From Chengkuizengella sediminis (lineage in GTDB: Bacteria; Bacillota; Bacilli; Paenibacillales; KCTC-33759), in assembly GCF_010078385.1 (NCBI RefSeq), contig NZ_SIJC01000003.1:310001-374000 (forward strand): a stretch of DNA of 64,000 bases. Reading direction: 5' to 3'. Below the pieces are notes generated by a model, which saw only the letters and a program-made list of their open reading frames with translations, had not been told where the DNA came from and searched no databases. Each line of letters begins with the position of its first letter. Positions within the stretch are counted from its first letter, which is position 1. Positions 8,339 through 18,701 of the stretch are shown here, one piece after another. Both the position numbers and the translations under genes were made by a program.

Positions 8339-9655
8339 TTACACCTCCATGACTAACAATTGTGGATCTTCTAATAGCTGTTTAATGTAATTCATTGCAT
8401 ATTGAGCTGTTGCACCATCAATAATGCGGTGATCAAAACTTAAGGACAATGCCATCACTTTTCCGACTGCGATCTCTCCATCTTTTACAACAGGTTTTTC
8501 CGTAATACGTCCTGTTCCTAAGATAGCAACTTCAGGATGATTGATAACTGGTGTAAAAAACATTCCGCCAGCAGAACCAATATTTGTGATACTCATCGTA
8601 CTTCCTTTTAACTCATTTGTTGTCAATTTACCTTCACGAGCTCCCGTTGATAAATCTTTAATTTCTTGGGCAATGGTCCAAATGTTTTTCGCATTTGCAT
8701 TTTTAACTACAGGAACCATTAAACCATTGTCCGTATCTGTAGCAATTCCGATGTTAAAGTATTTTTTATATACAATTTCTTGCTTATCATCATCAATGGA
8801 TGTATTTAAAACTGGATATTCACGTAAAGCAGCAACCAAAGCTTTTACGATATAAGGCAAGTACGTTACTTTGATGCCTTTTTTCTCCATTAACGGTTTC
8901 ACTTGTTCTCTATATTCGACAAGTTTTGTAACATCTACTTCGTCCATGATCGTAACATGGGGCGCAGTATATACGGATTTAACCATCGCATTCGCAATGA
9001 CTTTACGTATCCCTTTCAATGGAACTCTTTCTTCTAGTTCTTCTACACCTACGGATACAGCTGCTGTACCTGCTGCTGGCGCTTCGGCTTGTTTTGGTTG
9101 TTCCGTTTCAACTAAAACTTCAATTGGTGCTGCTTCTGTTTGTACTGCAGTTCCTCCTGCAGAGAAGGAAAGAACGTCTTCTTTCGTAATACGTCCATTT
9201 TTTCCAGTACCCTGAACTTGATCAATCTGTATACCTTTATCTCTTGCAAGTTTACGAACACTTGGCGTTGCAAGAACTTCTCTATGATCTACTGGAGTAG
9301 GTGCCTGAGTGGATACTTCATCTGGTGTTACCTCAGCAACCACTTCGTTAGAAGGCTGTTCTGGTTCCGCTTGAGCTTCAGCAGCAGGCTCATCTGCACT
9401 TCCTTCTACTTCTCCTTCAACTTCGATCGTAGCTAATATATCACCAACTACAGCTACCGTACCTTCTTCTACTTTTAATTCAGCAATTTTACCCGTCACT
9501 GGTGAAGGAACCTCAACGACAGCTTTATCGTTTTGAACTTCCATTAGAATATCGTCTTCATTGATCGTATCTCCTGGAGCTACGTTCCATTTTACGATTT
9601 CTCCTTCATGTAAACCCTCGCCTAATTCCGGCATTTTATATTGAAAAAGTCCCAA
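8339..9655 (-). CDS. pdhC: Dihydrolipoamide acetyltransferase (E2 of pyruvate dehydrogenase)
   Basis: E2 (438 residues) is the core of the complex and moves the acetyl group from E1 to CoA. It has one N-terminal lipoyl domain, with the lipoylated Lys44 in the motif NDKAVVEV. An Ala/Pro/Glu-rich hinge follows, then the E3-binding domain ([13 protein letters not shown], about 129-165), a second hinge and the catalytic domain. The catalytic domain ends with the active-site motif DHRIIDG (His409, Asp413). The gene lies between pdhB and pdhD. Lipoylation would depend on enzymes such as LipL, encoded nearby at 14966. Confidence 0.96.
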   Translation of the reverse strand: MGLFQYKMPELGEGLHEGEIVKWNVAPGDTINEDDILMEVQNDKAVVEVPSPVTGKIAELKVEEGTVAVVGDILATIEVEGEVEGSADEPAAEAQAEPEQPSNEVVAEVTPDEVSTQAPTPVDHREVLATPSVRKLARDKGIQIDQVQGTGKNGRITKEDVLSFSAGGTAVQTEAAPIEVLVETEQPKQAEAPAAGTAAVSVGVEELEERVPLKGIRKVIANAMVKSVYTAPHVTIMDEVDVTKLVEYREQVKPLMEKKGIKVTYLPYIVKALVAALREYPVLNTSIDDDKQEIVYKKYFNIGIATDTDNGLMVPVVKNANAKNIWTIAQEIKDLSTGAREGKLTTNELKGSTMSITNIGSAGGMFFTPVINHPEVAILGTGRITEKPVVKDGEIAVGKVMALSLSFDHRIIDGATAQYAMNYIKQLLEDPQLLVMEV

Positions 9656-9671
9656 TTTATGAACCTCCCTT

Positions 9672-10649
9672 TTAGAAATTGATTACTTCTTTTACACCTG
9701 CGATCACTTTTTTCTCATTTGGCAGCCATTCTTTCTCGATTTGTCCGAAAGCTACAACTGTATCAGGTGCTGTTACTCTGATGACTGGAGCTTCTAAGTG
9801 TAATATGGCTTTTTCATTAATTTGAGCCATAATTTCCGCTGCAGCTCCTGACGTTTTTTGTGCTTCTTGAACTACAATGGCACGGTTGGTTTTTTTCACT
9901 GACTGAACAATGGTATCTATATCTAAAGGCATTAAAGTACGTAGATCAATCACTTCTGCTTGAACGCCTTGTTTTTCTAATTCTTCTGCTGCTTTTAACG
10001 AAGTATGAACCATATTACCATAAGTAATAATGGTGACATCACTGCCTTCGCGAACAACGTTTGCTTTTCCAATCGGTACTGTGTATTCGCCCTCAGGCAC
10101 TTCGTCTCTGAAAGAACGGTATAATTTTAAATGCTCCATAAAAAATACTGGATCGTTATCACGAATGGCAGAAATCAATAATCCCTTTGCATCATATGGA
10201 TTGGAAGGAATTACAACCTTGATTCCAGGTGTTTGCATCATTAAACCTTCTAGGCTATCTGTATGAAGTTCTGGTGCGTGAACCCCGCCTCCAAATGGTG
10301 TTCTAAACGTAATAGGGCTATTATATTTCCCACCTGAACGATAACGCATGCGAGATGCTTGTGCACAAATAGAATCCATCGCTTCAAAAATAAAACCTAT
10401 AAATTGAATCTCTGCAATCGGACGGAACCCTTGTACACCTAATCCTAGTGCTAATCCACCAATTCCTGATTCTGCTAATGGGGTATCAAAGACTCTATCT
10501 TCTCCGAATTGTTTTTGCAGTCCTTCAGTAGCACGGAATACACCGCCGACATGCCCTACATCTTCACCGAATAGTAGTACATTTTCGTCTCTTTCTAGTT
10601 CAACTCTCATTCCATCTTTGATGGCTTCAATCATTGTCATTTGTGCCAT
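9672..10649 (-). CDS. pdhB: Pyruvate dehydrogenase E1 component, beta subunit
   Basis: This 325-residue protein pairs with PdhA to form the thiamine-diphosphate-dependent E1 enzyme that decarboxylates pyruvate. Typical transketolase-like features are visible: [17 protein letters not shown] near residue 25, [10 protein letters not shown] near 62, [15 protein letters not shown] near 114 and the C-terminal domain beginning near 195. The length is standard. Three bases separate it from pdhA and 16 from pdhC, so the four genes form one operon. Confidence 0.96.
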   Translation of the reverse strand: MAQMTMIEAIKDGMRVELERDENVLLFGEDVGHVGGVFRATEGLQKQFGEDRVFDTPLAESGIGGLALGLGVQGFRPIAEIQFIGFIFEAMDSICAQASRMRYRSGGKYNSPITFRTPFGGGVHAPELHTDSLEGLMMQTPGIKVVIPSNPYDAKGLLISAIRDNDPVFFMEHLKLYRSFRDEVPEGEYTVPIGKANVVREGSDVTIITYGNMVHTSLKAAEELEKQGVQAEVIDLRTLMPLDIDTIVQSVKKTNRAIVVQEAQKTSGAAAEIMAQINEKAILHLEAPVIRVTAPDTVVAFGQIEKEWLPNEKKVIAGVKEVINF

Positions 10650-10652
10650 AAC

Positions 10653-11762
<1,110 letters not shown>

Positions 11763-11768
11763 TCACCT

Positions 11769-11957
11769 CTATTGTAATTTTTTAATTTTTTTATAAATCA
11801 GAACATCAACAATGTAGATCAGGCCTAGTATTATAATTAAAAAATGGCCTGCATTCAGCTGATTAAGTATTGTTATTATTGCTGTTATACTAATATTATC
11901 ATACTGTTTTAAAATAATAAAGGAGGTGATTGACCATTTTATTAATAAACTAAACAT
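11769..11957 (-). CDS. Doubtful 62-residue membrane-like ORF upstream of pdhA
   Basis: The translated product is hydrophobic, with a likely C-terminal membrane helix (HFLIIILGLIYIVDVLIY) and a basic tail (KKIKKLQ). There is no ribosome binding site before its ATG. It lies only 15 bases before pdhA, in what is more likely the pdh leader. An excellent but orphan AAAGGAGGTGAT sequence occurs on the opposite strand at 11919-11930. It could be a small membrane peptide gene or just AT-rich leader DNA. Confidence 0.2.
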   Translation of the reverse strand: MFSLLIKWSITSFIILKQYDNISITAIITILNQLNAGHFLIIILGLIYIVDVLIYKKIKKLQ

Positions 11958-12169
11958 TCATTGAATATAACAGTATATAGAATTATATATTACAGATATG
12001 AATTTCCCTATCCTTATGTTACAAATAAAATAATTGATTTTAATAATACTTAAAATAGATTGTGTTTCATTTGACAATGGAAAGAAGGGAAAAAAGTCCT
12101 TTTGCTTATCATGATCATTTTGTGCTGAATTTAATAAAATTACTCTGAATAAATGGAAGGTTGATGGTT

Positions 12170-12901
12170 ATGAACGATACTCGTTATTACAAAAGAATAA
12201 TAAATAAAGAGCAGATCCAATCCACAATATTAGATGATGTAAGAAGTTTACGAGTTTATCTACCTCCAGGATATAATGAGTTGTCTTCATATCCTGTGAT
12301 ATATTGCCAAGATGGCGAACAGTTTTTCAATTTTGGCAGAATTGCTACACATGCAACTCGGCTTATTTTAGAGGAAGATTTAGAGCCTGTTATTATCGTA
12401 GGAGTTGATGTGAAATTATCAAAAAGAACTTCTGAATACGCTCCAGAAGGAGAACGTTTTGAGATTTATAAGGAGTTTTTCATTCATGAGCTCCTTCCAT
12501 TTATAGAAGAAAAATATCCTGTAAGAAATCTTGTGAGTGAGCGGATCATTGCAGGTGACTCATTAGGAGGAACAGTATCTCTGCATCTTGCTTTAGATCA
12601 TCCTAATCTTTTTCAAAAAGTGATTTCTTTATCTGGCGCTTTTTTAGACCGTACACAAGCTCGTATAGAGTTAGAAGATGACTTATCTTGGTTAGAGCTT
12701 TATATGATCATTGGATTGCAAGAGGACGTGGTACAAACGGAAAGAGCCACTTTTGATTTTCTACAAGCCAATCGCGTAACGAAAGAAATTTTATTAGAGA
12801 AAAAAACGAAGCTAAAATATGTTGAAAAAGACGGGGAGCACTTGTGGGGTTTTTGGCAAAATGAGCTTGATGAGATACTGAAATATTTTTTGAAGCGTTG
12901 A
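12170..12901 (+). CDS. Putative esterase, enterochelin-esterase/EstD-like alpha/beta hydrolase
   Basis: A 243-residue alpha/beta hydrolase of the 'putative esterase' family (PF00756 type). The nucleophile elbow is GDSLGG (Ser about 132), with a likely acid residue downstream and the catalytic His in KDGEHLWGFW near the C-terminus. There is no signal peptide, so it is probably cytoplasmic. I chose ATG 12170 because GGAAGG lies nine bases upstream; a TTG at 12161 and an ATG at 12164 are too close to that site. Family members hydrolyse siderophore trilactones, S-formylglutathione or other acyl esters, and the substrate here is unknown. No siderophore genes are adjacent. Confidence 0.8.
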   Translation: MNDTRYYKRIINKEQIQSTILDDVRSLRVYLPPGYNELSSYPVIYCQDGEQFFNFGRIATHATRLILEEDLEPVIIVGVDVKLSKRTSEYAPEGERFEIYKEFFIHELLPFIEEKYPVRNLVSERIIAGDSLGGTVSLHLALDHPNLFQKVISLSGAFLDRTQARIELEDDLSWLELYMIIGLQEDVVQTERATFDFLQANRVTKEILLEKKTKLKYVEKDGEHLWGFWQNELDEILKYFLKR

Positions 12902-13003
12902 TGAGTGGAATCAAAAAAATCAATGCCTGATTTTCGGCTACGGAATTTTACGAACTCGATATAATTAGAATAAATCTAAACGTTAAAGGCTGGAGGTAAA
13001 ATA

Positions 13004-14050
13004 ATGATAACAGCTGAACTTAAAAAAGAATATTACCAGGCATTGATAGATAAAAAAACAGAATATGAAGGGGTCTTTTTTGTAGGAGTAAAAACAACAG
13101 GTGTGTTTTGTCGACCTACATGTCCAGCCAGAAAACCTAAATTCGAAAATTGCGAATTTTACGTCTCTGCCGAACAAGCACTTCTAGCTTCATTTCGCCC
13201 TTGCCAACGCTGTCGCCCACTTTCTCATCCTAATCATGTTTCAGAGATTGTAAAAATGCTCGTAGAGGCGGTTGAAGAAAATCCTGAGAAGCGATGGAAG
13301 GATAAAGATTTTCAAGAATTATCCGTTGATGCCTCAACAGCGCGGCGCCAGTTCAAAAAAAGATTTGGTATGACATTCGTTCAGTATGCAAGGGCAAGAC
13401 GAATGGGACTAGCCATGAAACAAATCAGATCAGGTGAAGCTGTGATTGAGGCACAACTTTCATCGGGGTATGAATCTAGTAGCGGATTTAGAGATGCTTT
13501 TTCTCGTATTATGGGTGCCGCGCCTACTTTAGTGGGGAGTAATAACATCCTAAGGGCATCGTGGATAGATACTCAACTTGGCCCGATGGTAGCTATTGCG
13601 GATGACGAAGCGCTTTACCTTTTAGAATTTGTAGATCGTCGAGGACTGGAACGTGAAGTTGAACGCCTTAGACAGAAAACAAAATCAACGATTATTCCAG
13701 GTCACACGGAACCGATTCGTTTAATTGAAAGGGAACTAATTCAGTATTATAAAGGGGGGTTAAGGGAGTTCAAAACTCCACTTTTTTTGCTCGGATCTCC
13801 TTTTCAAAAGAGTGTGTGGGAAGAATTAAAAAAAATCCCCTACAGTAAAACAACGTCTTATTCTGACATTGCTGCTGCAATTGGAAAGCCATCCGCCTTT
13901 CGTGCTGTTGCTCAGGCAAATGGCGCAAATCAACTCGCAATTGTCATTCCATGTCACCGCGTCATCAACACAAACGGTGAGTTAGGCGGTTATGGCGGCG
14001 GACTGACACGTAAAAAATGGCTTATTCAGCACGAAAAACAAGGAGGATAA
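13004..14050 (+). CDS. ada: Fused Ada protein: methylation-responsive activator and O6-alkylguanine-DNA alkyltransferase
   Basis: This 348-residue protein joins AdaA and AdaB functions. The N-terminal zinc domain has Cys36, Cys40, Cys67 and Cys70 (GVFCRPTC...PCQRC); Cys36 is the expected acceptor of methyl groups from phosphotriesters, which switches the protein to an activator. An AraC-type helix-turn-helix region follows (about 85-180). The C-terminal methyltransferase domain ends with the active-site motif IPCHRVI (Cys317). The start follows TGGAGGTAAAATA. A TATAAT at 12960-12965 may be its -10 box. In B. subtilis the two activities sit on separate genes, so the fused E. coli-like arrangement is worth noting. 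The next gene begins 2 bases after the stop and may be co-expressed. Confidence 0.93.
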   Translation: MITAELKKEYYQALIDKKTEYEGVFFVGVKTTGVFCRPTCPARKPKFENCEFYVSAEQALLASFRPCQRCRPLSHPNHVSEIVKMLVEAVEENPEKRWKDKDFQELSVDASTARRQFKKRFGMTFVQYARARRMGLAMKQIRSGEAVIEAQLSSGYESSSGFRDAFSRIMGAAPTLVGSNNILRASWIDTQLGPMVAIADDEALYLLEFVDRRGLEREVERLRQKTKSTIIPGHTEPIRLIERELIQYYKGGLREFKTPLFLLGSPFQKSVWEELKKIPYSKTTSYSDIAAAIGKPSAFRAVAQANGANQLAIVIPCHRVINTNGELGGYGGGLTRKKWLIQHEKQGG

Positions 14051-14052
14051 AC

Positions 14053-14826
14053 ATGATTACTCAATTAGATAAGGCGAATTTACTAAATCATCTCCATATT
14101 AAGGGTGATCCCCTGATTTTATTTAACATTTGGGATGCTGGAAGTGCTCAAGCGATACAAAGTGTAGGTTCAAGGGTAATCGCTACAGGAAGCTGGTCAG
14201 TGGCTGCTGCACATGGATACGCAGATGGAGAAAAATTACCATTTGATTTAGTTCTTGCAAACCTAAAACGAATTATTGCTAGTGTTGATCTTCCGGTGAC
14301 TATTGATTTAGAGGGAGGTTATAGTCAAAACCTGACCAAAATCCAAGAAAATGTTACAAAAGTTATTGAAGCCGGGGCAGTAGGAATAAACTTTGAAGAC
14401 CAGATTGTTGGTGGCAAAGGACTATATTCGATTGAAGAACAATGCAATCGTATTAAAGCAGTCCGAGATGCAGCTGAACGTGCATCAATTCCCATTTTCA
14501 TCAATGCCCGGGCTGATATTTTTCTTAATATCGAACCTGTTAATCATAATAACAAGCATTTGGAAGAAGCAATACTCCGTGCCTCTGCCTATGCAGAATT
14601 CGGGGCAAGCGGATTTTTTGCTCCAGGGCTTAGGAATGCTAAATATATCGGTAAATTGTGTGAACTTTCACCCATACCTGTCAACATCATGGTACTGCCT
14701 GATACACCTCCGGCAAAAAAGCTTGCAGAATTGGGAGTTGCACGTATTAGTCATGGACCTGGACCCTATGCTGAAATACTGAATACCTTAAAAGAAACTG
14801 GACGTAAAGCTCTTTCAATGAGTTGA
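14053..14826 (+). CDS. Isocitrate lyase/PEP mutase family protein
   Basis: A 257-residue TIM-barrel protein of the PEP mutase/isocitrate lyase superfamily (PF13714 type). Visible motifs are NIWDAGSAQAI, ATGSWSVAAAHGYADG, TIDLEGGYS (metal ligand region), GINFEDQ and INARADIF. It lacks the KKCGH motif of true isocitrate lyases, as small family members do. The product is probably a carbon-carbon or carbon-phosphorus bond lyase on a 2-oxoacid, with unknown substrate. ATG 14053 follows AGGAGGATAAAC and lies 2 bases after ada. Co-transcription with an alkylation-response gene is common in Bacillales by my recollection, but its role in repair is unproven. Confidence 0.85.
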   Translation: MITQLDKANLLNHLHIKGDPLILFNIWDAGSAQAIQSVGSRVIATGSWSVAAAHGYADGEKLPFDLVLANLKRIIASVDLPVTIDLEGGYSQNLTKIQENVTKVIEAGAVGINFEDQIVGGKGLYSIEEQCNRIKAVRDAAERASIPIFINARADIFLNIEPVNHNNKHLEEAILRASAYAEFGASGFFAPGLRNAKYIGKLCELSPIPVNIMVLPDTPPAKKLAELGVARISHGPGPYAEILNTLKETGRKALSMS

Positions 14827-14870
14827 GTTAACATATTTACATTGAATTAAGACTATACTTGTCAATTCAT

Positions 14871-14904
14871 GGGTGCATTTCTTAATAAGAAAAGCGCCCT
14901 TTTC
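14871..14904 (+). terminator. Terminator after ada and the PEP mutase-like gene
   Basis: GGGTGC at 14871 pairs with GCGCCC near 14899 (one G-U pair), with an inner TTCTT/AAGAA stem, followed by TTTTC. It ends the two-gene plus-strand operon. Confidence 0.65.
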
Positions 14905-14965
14905 ATATTATATAGCTCTAAAATAGCCTATTGAAGCACTAACTTGGATTAGGATAAAAAGATAA

Positions 14966-15793
14966 CTATTCTTCTCGATATCTTGACTTGATCCGTTCCA
15001 TCATATCCAGAATCTCATCATTATCTATTTCGATATTGTTCGATTCAAATTTCTGTTCAAATATGTTGGCCTCAGTTGAAATATACTTCTTCATTTGATC
15101 AACAAAATGATCAACAGAATTTAAATTCGTCAATTCAGATAAACTAGCTGTGCTAGTTGGTTCCACTTGAGGATGCTCTATAAATTCATCACTATTACCA
15201 ACCGCAATTTTATAAAAATCACGCACAAGAGCAGCACGATCAGAGCCACTGCCTTCTACAACGACAAATGCATGAACAATAAAAGATTTCGTTTGCCGTC
15301 TTTGCGCAATTCCGCAAAACTTAAATCCATTGATACTTAAATCGTAATCTCCAGGACAATAAGAGCCAATAACTTCTCCTTTATTTATTTCCCGGGAAAA
15401 ACCACCCAATGTATTTTTTATAAATTGATACATGATTTCAAAGTCATGATGAATATTTATTTCACCAATTGGCTTTGGTAAAATAATGGAAATATTGATA
15501 ACCCCTTTATCCACAGGAACTGCTGCTCCTCCAGAATGTCGAACCATCACATCATATCCTTGCTGTTGCAACCATGCAACGCCTTCTTTTGCTTTTGGAA
15601 GTTTCCAATCACGCATTCCTAATACAAAAGCTTTCATATGCCTCCACATATGAATCATAGGAGTTTGTCCAAATCCTACTTTTCTACAAGCTACTTCATC
15701 AAAGGCAAATGGATATAAAATGTTTTGCGTTAAGACGTTGTTAGTATGATTAACTAATAATATATTGTTCGGCCAACGAAATGATGTACTCAT
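14966..15793 (-). CDS. lipL: Octanoyl-[GcvH]:protein N-octanoyltransferase LipL
   Basis: LipL (275 residues) moves octanoyl groups from GcvH to the lipoyl domains of 2-oxoacid dehydrogenase E2 subunits. It has the biotin/lipoate ligase fold with VRHSGGAAVPVD near 84-95 and the catalytic cysteine in GSYCPGDYDLSI (Cys146). GIAQRRQTKSFIVHAF follows, which matches Bacillus LipL closely by memory. This distinguishes it from LipM and LplJ. It is a single gene about 3 kb from the pdh operon whose E2 is its likely target. An inverted repeat lies between a TATAAT-like box and the start codon, suggesting direct repression. Confidence 0.88.
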   Translation of the reverse strand: MSTSFRWPNNILLVNHTNNVLTQNILYPFAFDEVACRKVGFGQTPMIHMWRHMKAFVLGMRDWKLPKAKEGVAWLQQQGYDVMVRHSGGAAVPVDKGVINISIILPKPIGEINIHHDFEIMYQFIKNTLGGFSREINKGEVIGSYCPGDYDLSINGFKFCGIAQRRQTKSFIVHAFVVVEGSGSDRAALVRDFYKIAVGNSDEFIEHPQVEPTSTASLSELTNLNSVDHFVDQMKKYISTEANIFEQKFESNNIEIDNDEILDMMERIKSRYREE

Positions 15794-15808
15794 TACGATC
15801 TCCTTTAT

Positions 15809-15849
15809 AAAGTGAACTTATCGTGTAATAAAATATTCACTTTATTATA
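15809..15849 (-). promoter_or_regulatory. Putative promoter -10 box and operator palindrome of lipL
   Basis: On the minus strand a TATAAT (15844-15849) is followed immediately by AAAGTGAA (15836-15843), a 19-base spacer and TTCACTTT (15809-15816), a perfect 8-bp inverted repeat. The ribosome binding site AAAGGAGATCGT comes next. The position over the expected transcription start fits a repressor operator. No good -35 box is visible. Confidence 0.4.
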
Positions 15850-15942
15850 CACAAAAACAACCTTCAAAAGTGAAGAACATTAAAGGTCATAGAGACCCTT
15901 TGCCAATATGAAGTTAAAATTGGAAAAATATACTCTCTTATA

Positions 15943-15981
15943 TAAAAAAAAGAGGCAGATAATTATCTCCCTCTTTTTTCA
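15943..15981. terminator. Bidirectional hairpin between the repeat-protein gene and lipL
   Basis: AAAAAAAGAGG and CCTCTTTTTT flank an inner AGAT-AATT-ATCT stem, with a single mismatch. A/T runs on both sides allow termination in either direction. It lies just after the stop of the minus-strand gene ending at 15985. Confidence 0.7.
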
Positions 15982-15984
15982 ATA

Positions 15985-16896
15985 TTAAGATGTCATTGCT
16001 TCAATCATTTTATCTAAATGTGTAACTTTTTCAGTTAGTTTTTCATTCAACTCAGTCATTAAAGCCAATGTATGCTCTAAGTGTTCCTTTACTTTCTCCA
16101 TATCATGATCTTGATTTGCTTTAATTAATTCTTTCTTTACATCCATTAGTTCTTGATGAATCTCAAGCACTTGATCATGTATGCCTTTTGCCTTTTTCCA
16201 ATGTTTTTTTGCTTTTTTTATAGCTTCTTTTTCATGATCACCCTTTAAGCATAAATCAATGATTTCGCCTTTTTTTTCATTGATTTGCATGTGTAATTCA
16301 TGGCTCTTTTTTCTTAAATCATTGAGCTTATAAATAATCTCTTTATGCTCATTCATCATGGAAGGTGTGCTTTTTTCCATGTTCATTTCACTTTGTTTCA
16401 TGTCTTTCTTATATTTCTTCTCTTCCTTAATTTCTTCAGGCTTTATGTTTCCTTTACCCTTCTTTTCTTCTTTGATATCTTCCTCAGGCTTTATGTTGTC
16501 TTTCTTTTCTTCTTTGACATTTTCCTCAGGTTTTATGTTTCCTTTGTCTTTCTTTTCTTTCTTCATTTCCTCAGGCTTTACATTTCCTTTGCCTTTTTTG
16601 TCTTTCTTCATTTCTTCAGGTTTTACATTTCCCTTACCCTTTTTGTCTTTCTTCATTTCTTCAGGTTTTACATTTCCCTTACCTTTTTGATCTTTCTTCT
16701 TTTCTTTTACTTTTTCCTCAGGTTTCACTTCTTCTTTCTTTTCAGGCTCAACTTTTTCTTCTTTTACTTTTTCACCGCGATCATTATTTTCAGGTGGATT
16801 TACCATTGTTTCAGAATCTAATATTTGAGCAGAGCTTATGCTCATGACACCAAAAAACAGTACAATCGCTAATAAAATAGAGCTAATTCTTTTCAT
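15985..16896 (-). CDS. Secreted Lys/Glu-rich protein with 15-residue tandem repeats
   Basis: I chose the ATG at 16896 (303 residues), which follows GGAG with an 8-base spacer. It begins with a signal peptide (MKRISSILLAIVLFF...SSAQ, about 1-22). Residues about 30-165 are almost pure Lys, Glu, Pro, Gly and Asn, built on six or so copies of a 15-residue unit of the form GKGNVKPEEMKKDKK. Early copies are nearly identical and later ones drift to NIKPEE. The C-terminal 110 residues form a long charged coiled coil (LNDLRKKSHELHMQINEKKG). The family is not recognised. The repeats suggest an extended cell-wall-spanning or polyanion-binding stalk. Repeat number is likely to vary between strains. Confidence 0.75.
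   Translation of the reverse strand: MKRISSILLAIVLFFGVMSISSAQILDSETMVNPPENNDRGEKVKEEKVEPEKKEEVKPEEKVKEKKKDQKGKGNVKPEEMKKDKKGKGNVKPEEMKKDKKGKGNVKPEEMKKEKKDKGNIKPEENVKEEKKDNIKPEEDIKEEKKGKGNIKPEEIKEEKKYKKDMKQSEMNMEKSTPSMMNEHKEIIYKLNDLRKKSHELHMQINEKKGEIIDLCLKGDHEKEAIKKAKKHWKKAKGIHDQVLEIHQELMDVKKELIKANQDHDMEKVKEHLEHTLALMTELNEKLTEKVTHLDKMIEAMTS
16410..16720 (-). repeat. 45-bp in-frame tandem repeats
   Basis: The DNA encoding the KGNVKPEEMKKDKKG units repeats every 45 bases, with the three copies nearest 16570-16710 almost identical. The repeats keep the reading frame. Boundaries are approximate. Confidence 0.7.
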
Positions 16897-16986
16897 ATCC
16901 ATTACTCCATTCCTCATAAGATTTGTTATAGTATATGGATAGGTTGTGTCATAACTCTAAAAAAAATGTATGGATTGGAGAAATAA

Positions 16987-18351
16987 ATGAGTCAGCAAAA
17001 ATTCGACTTTACAAATGGAAGCATACAAAAAAAGATGATTTTATTTGCCACGCCTGTTTTATTGGGGAACATATTGCAATCATCCTATCAATTAATTGAC
17101 AGCCTTTGGGTAGGAAACTTACTTGGGGCCGAAGCACTTGGAGCACTCACTATATCTGCACCCATCTTTTTTGCCATTCTTTCATTTATGATCGGGATCA
17201 ATAGCTCAACTTTAACTATTTTATCTCAGCAAAAAGGTAAAAATGACGAAAAAGGACTAAGGAAGTCACTTAATGCATTCGTTATAATTTTGGGTATTTT
17301 ATCTATTTTATTTGGTATAATCGGATTTTTCTTTTCAAATATATTACTCAAGTGGTTAGGAACACCAGAGGAGATTTTACCTTTGGCTAAATCTTACCTG
17401 CAAATCAATTTTTTAGGCATTATATTTTTGTTTGGATACAATTTTATAGGTACCATTTTAAGAGCGTTAGGAGACAGCAAAACACCTATTCGATTTATTT
17501 TATTAGCCGTTATATTGAACACTTTTCTTGATCCATTATTTATTTCTGGGTTTGGATTAGGAATGGAAGGGGCCGCATATGCTACTGTCATCTCACAAGC
17601 GATCGCTTTTTTATATGGATTATGGTACTCCATTTTCAAAGCCAATGTTCCATTTACTATACCGAAGTTTCCAGAAAAACAAGATGTGAAAACTGTTCTG
17701 AAATTAGGAATTCCTGGTGGACTTCAGATGATTGCTATTTCAAGCGGTTTAGTTGTTGTGTTAAGTGTTGTCAACTCATTTGGAAAAGATGTCATAGCAG
17801 GGTTTGGTGCTGCTCAAAGGATCGAAAACATTATTTTACTCCCTGCATTTACATTAGGCTCTGTTGTAAATAGTATGGCTGGACAAAATATTGGAGCAGA
17901 TCGATGGGATCGAGTCAGCGAAATAGCAAAAAAGGGTTCTTATATAATCATTTCTTTAACATTATTGATCAGTTTATTTGTTTTTTTAAGTGCAGAGTTT
18001 CTGGTTCGATTGTTTGTAGATGATGCGGATACAGTGAATTTTGGTACTACTTATTTAAAAACCATTGCATTCTTTTATCCATTTATCGGGATTAATTTTG
18101 TGTTAAATGGTGTTGCACGTTCGTCAGGTGCTATGATGCAAGTACTGATATTGAACATTATTTCATTTTGGGTTTTACGTTATCCGCTTGCGTTAGTGTT
18201 TTCTTCGATATGGGGAGAAATAGGTATCAGTATTGGAATTGGGATAAGTTTTGTTGTGAGTTGTGTGCTTGCGATTCTTTATTACTTTTTTGGAAAATGG
18301 AAAGAGGTTGACATTTTTGAGGAGAAAAAGTCGAAAAGTGTGGTATCGTAA
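16987..18351 (+). CDS. MATE-family multidrug efflux transporter
   Basis: A 454-residue protein with about twelve membrane helices in two similar halves, the layout of MatE (PF01554) transporters. The N-terminal half shows VLLGNILQSSYQLIDSLWVG and GAEALGALTISAPIF. The second half repeats this with GIPGGLQMIAISSGLVVV and VIAGFGAAQRIENI. It probably exports cationic drugs or metabolites by sodium or proton antiport. The start follows TTGGAGAAATAA. No regulator is adjacent. The gene runs into the 160-bp tandem repeats, and its stop codon lies inside a 12-base sequence that is the reverse complement of a sequence at the end of each repeat. Confidence 0.92.
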   Translation: MSQQKFDFTNGSIQKKMILFATPVLLGNILQSSYQLIDSLWVGNLLGAEALGALTISAPIFFAILSFMIGINSSTLTILSQQKGKNDEKGLRKSLNAFVIILGILSILFGIIGFFFSNILLKWLGTPEEILPLAKSYLQINFLGIIFLFGYNFIGTILRALGDSKTPIRFILLAVILNTFLDPLFISGFGLGMEGAAYATVISQAIAFLYGLWYSIFKANVPFTIPKFPEKQDVKTVLKLGIPGGLQMIAISSGLVVVLSVVNSFGKDVIAGFGAAQRIENIILLPAFTLGSVVNSMAGQNIGADRWDRVSEIAKKGSYIIISLTLLISLFVFLSAEFLVRLFVDDADTVNFGTTYLKTIAFFYPFIGINFVLNGVARSSGAMMQVLILNIISFWVLRYPLALVFSSIWGEIGISIGIGISFVVSCVLAILYYFFGKWKEVDIFEEKKSKSVVS

Positions 18352-18381
18352 GCCACTAAAAAGTTGAACCGGGAAAAAGAT

Positions 18382-18541
18382 GAACACAATGGAAGTACTC
18401 ATATTCGCTCCACTTGCGTACCCCGCAAAAGTCACTCACATGAGCACTTCCATTGTTCGGTAGTTTCAAGTGGAGAACATACTTGTTAGTTTTTTCTTTG
18501 AAGTATTAGTGGCTTACTATACTGGGAGATGGGAAAGAGGT
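18382..18541. repeat. 160-bp tandem repeat, copy 1
   Basis: The first of three tandem copies. It holds two long, interlocking inverted repeats: 18387-18402 pairs with 18440-18455 (15 of 16 bases), and CTCCACTTG (18408-18416) pairs with CAAGTGGAG (18467-18475). The second pair crosses the first, a pseudoknot layout if transcribed. TTAGTGGCTTAC at 18506-18517 is the exact reverse complement of 18348-18359 at the MATE stop codon. Confidence 0.85.
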
Positions 18542-18701
18542 GAACAAAATGGTAGCACTCATATTCGCTCCACTTGCGTACCCCACAAAAGTCACTCACA
18601 TGAGCACTTCCATTGTTCGGTAGTTTCAAGTGGAGAACATACTTGTTAGTTTTTTCTTTGAAGTATTAGTCGCTTACTATACTGGGAGATGGGAAAGAGG
18701 T
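18542..18701. repeat. 160-bp tandem repeat, copy 2
   Basis: Nearly identical to copy 1 over its full length. Differences cluster in the first 20 bases (ACAAAATGGTAGCAC in place of ACACAATGGAAGTAC), which weakens the first stem. The CTCCACTTG/CAAGTGGAG pair is intact. Confidence 0.85.

Noticed and set aside
16345-16821. 158-residue plus-strand ORF
   Set aside because: It is the antisense of the Lys/Glu-repeat gene; reversed Lys and Glu codons give a Phe/Leu-rich frame without stops.
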